Below are positions 6,662 through 7,637 of a DNA stretch of 7,637 nucleotides, in pieces. The position numbers and the translations under genes were made by a program. Under the pieces are notes generated by a model, which did no database searches, was not told where the DNA came from, and was given only the letters and a program-made list of their open reading frames with translations. The DNA comes from an uncultured Collinsella sp. (GTDB taxonomy: Bacteria > Actinomycetota > Coriobacteriia > Coriobacteriales > Coriobacteriaceae): positions 1 to 7,637 of the forward strand of contig UROM01000086.1 of the NCBI GenBank assembly GCA_900549455.1, given 5' to 3'. Positions within the stretch are counted from its first letter, which is position 1. The number at the start of each line of letters is the position of its first letter.

Positions 6662-6700
6662 AAGCGGCATTCTGTTTTTCGGAATGCCGCTTTCGTTTTT
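6662..6700 (+). terminator. Rho-independent terminator between ileS and lspA
   Basis: AAGCGGCATTC (6662-6672) pairs with GAATGCCGCTT (6682-6692) over a 9-nt loop and is followed by TTCGTTTTT. This is the only canonical intrinsic terminator after ileS and lies 245 bp past its stop codon. It suggests that lspA is transcribed separately from its own promoter. Confidence 0.88.
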
Positions 6701-6754
6701 AGCTGGTTATTTCGCTTGCGTTGGTGGATATGTCGTGCGTTCTGCGTGTGGCAA

Positions 6755-6760
6755 TATAAG
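6755..6760 (+). promoter_or_regulatory. Possible -10 element for lspA
   Basis: TATAAG within CAATATAAGAT is the best -10-like match in the AT-richer 110 bp between the terminator at 6700 and the lspA start. The expected -35 position (around 6731-6737) has no good match, so this is a weak call based mainly on location. Nothing else was recognised in 6701-6800. Confidence 0.3.
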
Positions 6761-6812
6761 ATGGTCAATTGCATCAAACGGAATTCGATTGTTTTGAGGG
6801 TAGGGGATTTCT

Positions 6813-7412
6813 TTGGGTCGTGGTGCGGATATGACGCCGCCTTTGCGTTGGCGGTTAGGTGTTGCTGGTGGGGTAGCGCTTGTTGTGCTGCTTGTTGACC
6901 AGCTGACCAAGCTTGCGGTTCGTGCCGTGGGCGATGCCCTGCATATGACCGTTATCCCCGGTGTGATTGACTTTCTGTTTGTTCGCAATATCGGAGCCGC
7001 CTTTAGTATGGGCGAGGGCCATGGCGTTGCGTTCGCCGTGCTGGCGCTTGCGGTCATTGTCGCCATTGCCGTGTACTTGCTGCGTGCGCCTCAGCTTGCT
7101 CGTCTTGAGGTTGTGGGCATGGCCATGGTCGCGGGCGGTGCTGTCGGCAACGCGATTGATCGCCTGGCCATGGGCTTTGTGACTGATTTTATTGCCGCTA
7201 CCTTCATTGATTTCCCCGTCTTTAACGTGGCCGATATTGGCATTACGGTCGGTGTCGTGCTGGCTCTTATCGGTTACATGTTCTTGAGTCCCGCCGCTCG
7301 CGAGGTCGATGCGACCGCCGAGCTCAACGCCCGTGACGAGGCCCGCGCCAAACGCAAAGCCAAGCAGCGTGGGGAGCGTGCCCGCAAGATTCGCGAAAGG
7401 AATGAGCGTTAA
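6813..7412 (+). CDS. lspA: Lipoprotein signal peptidase (signal peptidase II)
   Basis: Integral membrane aspartyl protease that removes the signal peptide from diacylglyceryl-modified prolipoproteins; 199 residues. Family motifs: DQLTK (29-33) in the first membrane helix, VRNIGAAFSM (57-66), GNAIDRL (112-118), GFVTDFI (121-127) and FNVADIGI (137-144). The catalytic aspartates should be Asp125 and Asp141, and Asp116 and Asn138 are also conserved. Four hydrophobic segments (about 15-37, 71-90, 99-113, 140-158) fit the family topology. The C-terminal tail (160-199) is strongly charged and Arg/Lys-rich, longer than in E. coli LspA, and probably cytoplasmic. Start: TTG 6813 has AGGGGA (6802-6807) five bases upstream; ATG 6831 lacks a clear Shine-Dalgarno sequence but would leave every motif intact. 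The gene overlaps the next one by one base (TAATG), so the two are likely co-transcribed and translationally coupled. Confidence 0.95.
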   Translation: MGRGADMTPPLRWRLGVAGGVALVVLLVDQLTKLAVRAVGDALHMTVIPGVIDFLFVRNIGAAFSMGEGHGVAFAVLALAVIVAIAVYLLRAPQLARLEVVGMAMVAGGAVGNAIDRLAMGFVTDFIAATFIDFPVFNVADIGITVGVVLALIGYMFLSPAAREVDATAELNARDEARAKRKAKQRGERARKIRERNER

Positions 7413-7587
7413 TGGCCGACATCCATATTCTTGTTGCCGACGATTCCACTGGTCAGCGTCTTGACGCCTATCTGGGCGCCAACGATGGCTGCCCCACGCG
7501 CTCTGCCTGCGCGCACTTGATCGAGGGCGGCGCCGTTGCCGTCAACGGCGAGACCTGCCTATCAAAAAAGTATGCCGTGCGCTCCGG
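7412..7587 (+). CDS. RluA/RluD-family pseudouridine synthase, N-terminal S4 domain, 3'-truncated
   Basis: Only the first 58 complete codons, plus two bases of a Gly codon, are genomic before the adapter begins. The segment is an S4-type RNA-binding domain: DDSTGQRLDAYLG (10-22), then SACAHLIEGGAVAVNG (31-46) and the Lys-rich SKKY (51-54). This is the usual N-terminus of RluD-type synthases, which modify 23S rRNA, and rluD commonly follows lspA in bacteria. The catalytic domain lies outside the window, so the exact subfamily cannot be proven. ATG 7412 shares its A with the lspA TAA stop; AAAGGA (7396-7401) inside lspA is a suitable ribosome binding site with ten bases of spacing. The residues read after codon 59 (Cys-Leu-Leu-Tyr-Thr-Ser and on) are encoded by the adapter. 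Confidence 0.88.
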
Positions 7588-7637
7588 CTGTCTCTTATAC
7601 ACATCTCCGAGCCCACGAGACTCCTGAGCATCTCGTA
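7588..7637 (+). other. Nextera Read-2 adapter, i7 index and start of P7 (technical)
   Basis: 7588-7606 is exactly the reverse-complemented Tn5 mosaic end CTGTCTCTTATACACATCT. It is followed by CCGAGCCCACGAGAC (7607-7621), the eight-base index TCCTGAGC (7622-7629, matching Nextera index N704 as I recall) and ATCTCGTA (7630-7637), the start of the P7 sequence. All 50 bases are library construct and should be trimmed. Confidence 0.99.

Noticed and set aside
6413..6700. CRISPR array or insertion sequence in the structured gap
   Set aside because: The palindromes differ from one another, there are no regularly spaced direct repeats, and no transposase is encoded.
6641..6898. 85-codon plus-strand frame in the ileS-lspA gap
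   Set aside because: It starts at TTG without a ribosome binding site, crosses a strong terminator and overlaps the lspA start; the Cys/Trp-rich composition looks random.

Overview
The window is a GC-rich bacterial chromosomal segment of about 7.56 kb flanked at both ends by Illumina Nextera adapter sequence (1-28 and 7588-7637). Protein content and style point to an actinobacterium of the Coriobacteriia, most likely Collinsella or a relative. The signs are an FtsH with FVGRGA and HEIGH variants, an ileS gene behind a transcription-attenuation T-box, GC-rich codon use, and structured intergenic repeats. The genus is an inference from recollection of such sequences; no database was searched.

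Layout from left to right: adapter; the 3' two-thirds or so of ftsH (membrane AAA+ protease, 5' end missing), ending at a strong terminator; a small DUF523 gene whose ribosome binding site directly abuts that terminator; a bidirectional terminator shared with a convergent minus-strand gene; and that gene, an iron-containing alcohol dehydrogenase of the GldA/HcxA type (2046-3128). A divergent intergenic region follows, with a candidate extended -10 promoter and a complete isoleucine T-box riboswitch (about 3271-3571). The T-box has an AUC specifier, the UGGU tRNA-acceptor bulge, and mutually exclusive antiterminator and terminator. It controls ileS (3615-6416).

Between ileS and lspA lies a 396-bp gap made almost entirely of secondary structure: a 16-bp perfect hairpin that includes the ileS stop codon, a roughly 120-bp imperfect palindrome, a 12-bp inverted repeat with an internal palindrome, and a canonical terminator. 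Then come lspA (signal peptidase II) and the first 59 codons of an RluA/RluD-type pseudouridine synthase, coupled by a one-base TAATG overlap. The right adapter interrupts the latter gene.

Functionally this is mostly housekeeping: membrane protein quality control (FtsH), isoleucine tRNA charging controlled by uncharged tRNA-Ile (T-box and IleS), lipoprotein maturation (LspA) and rRNA pseudouridylation (RluD-like). No defence system, phage, transposase, CRISPR array or novel gene cluster is visible. The points most worth following up are the double-ended adapter (the window looks like one tagmented long molecule), the intergenic palindromes, and active-site differences in the dehydrogenase.
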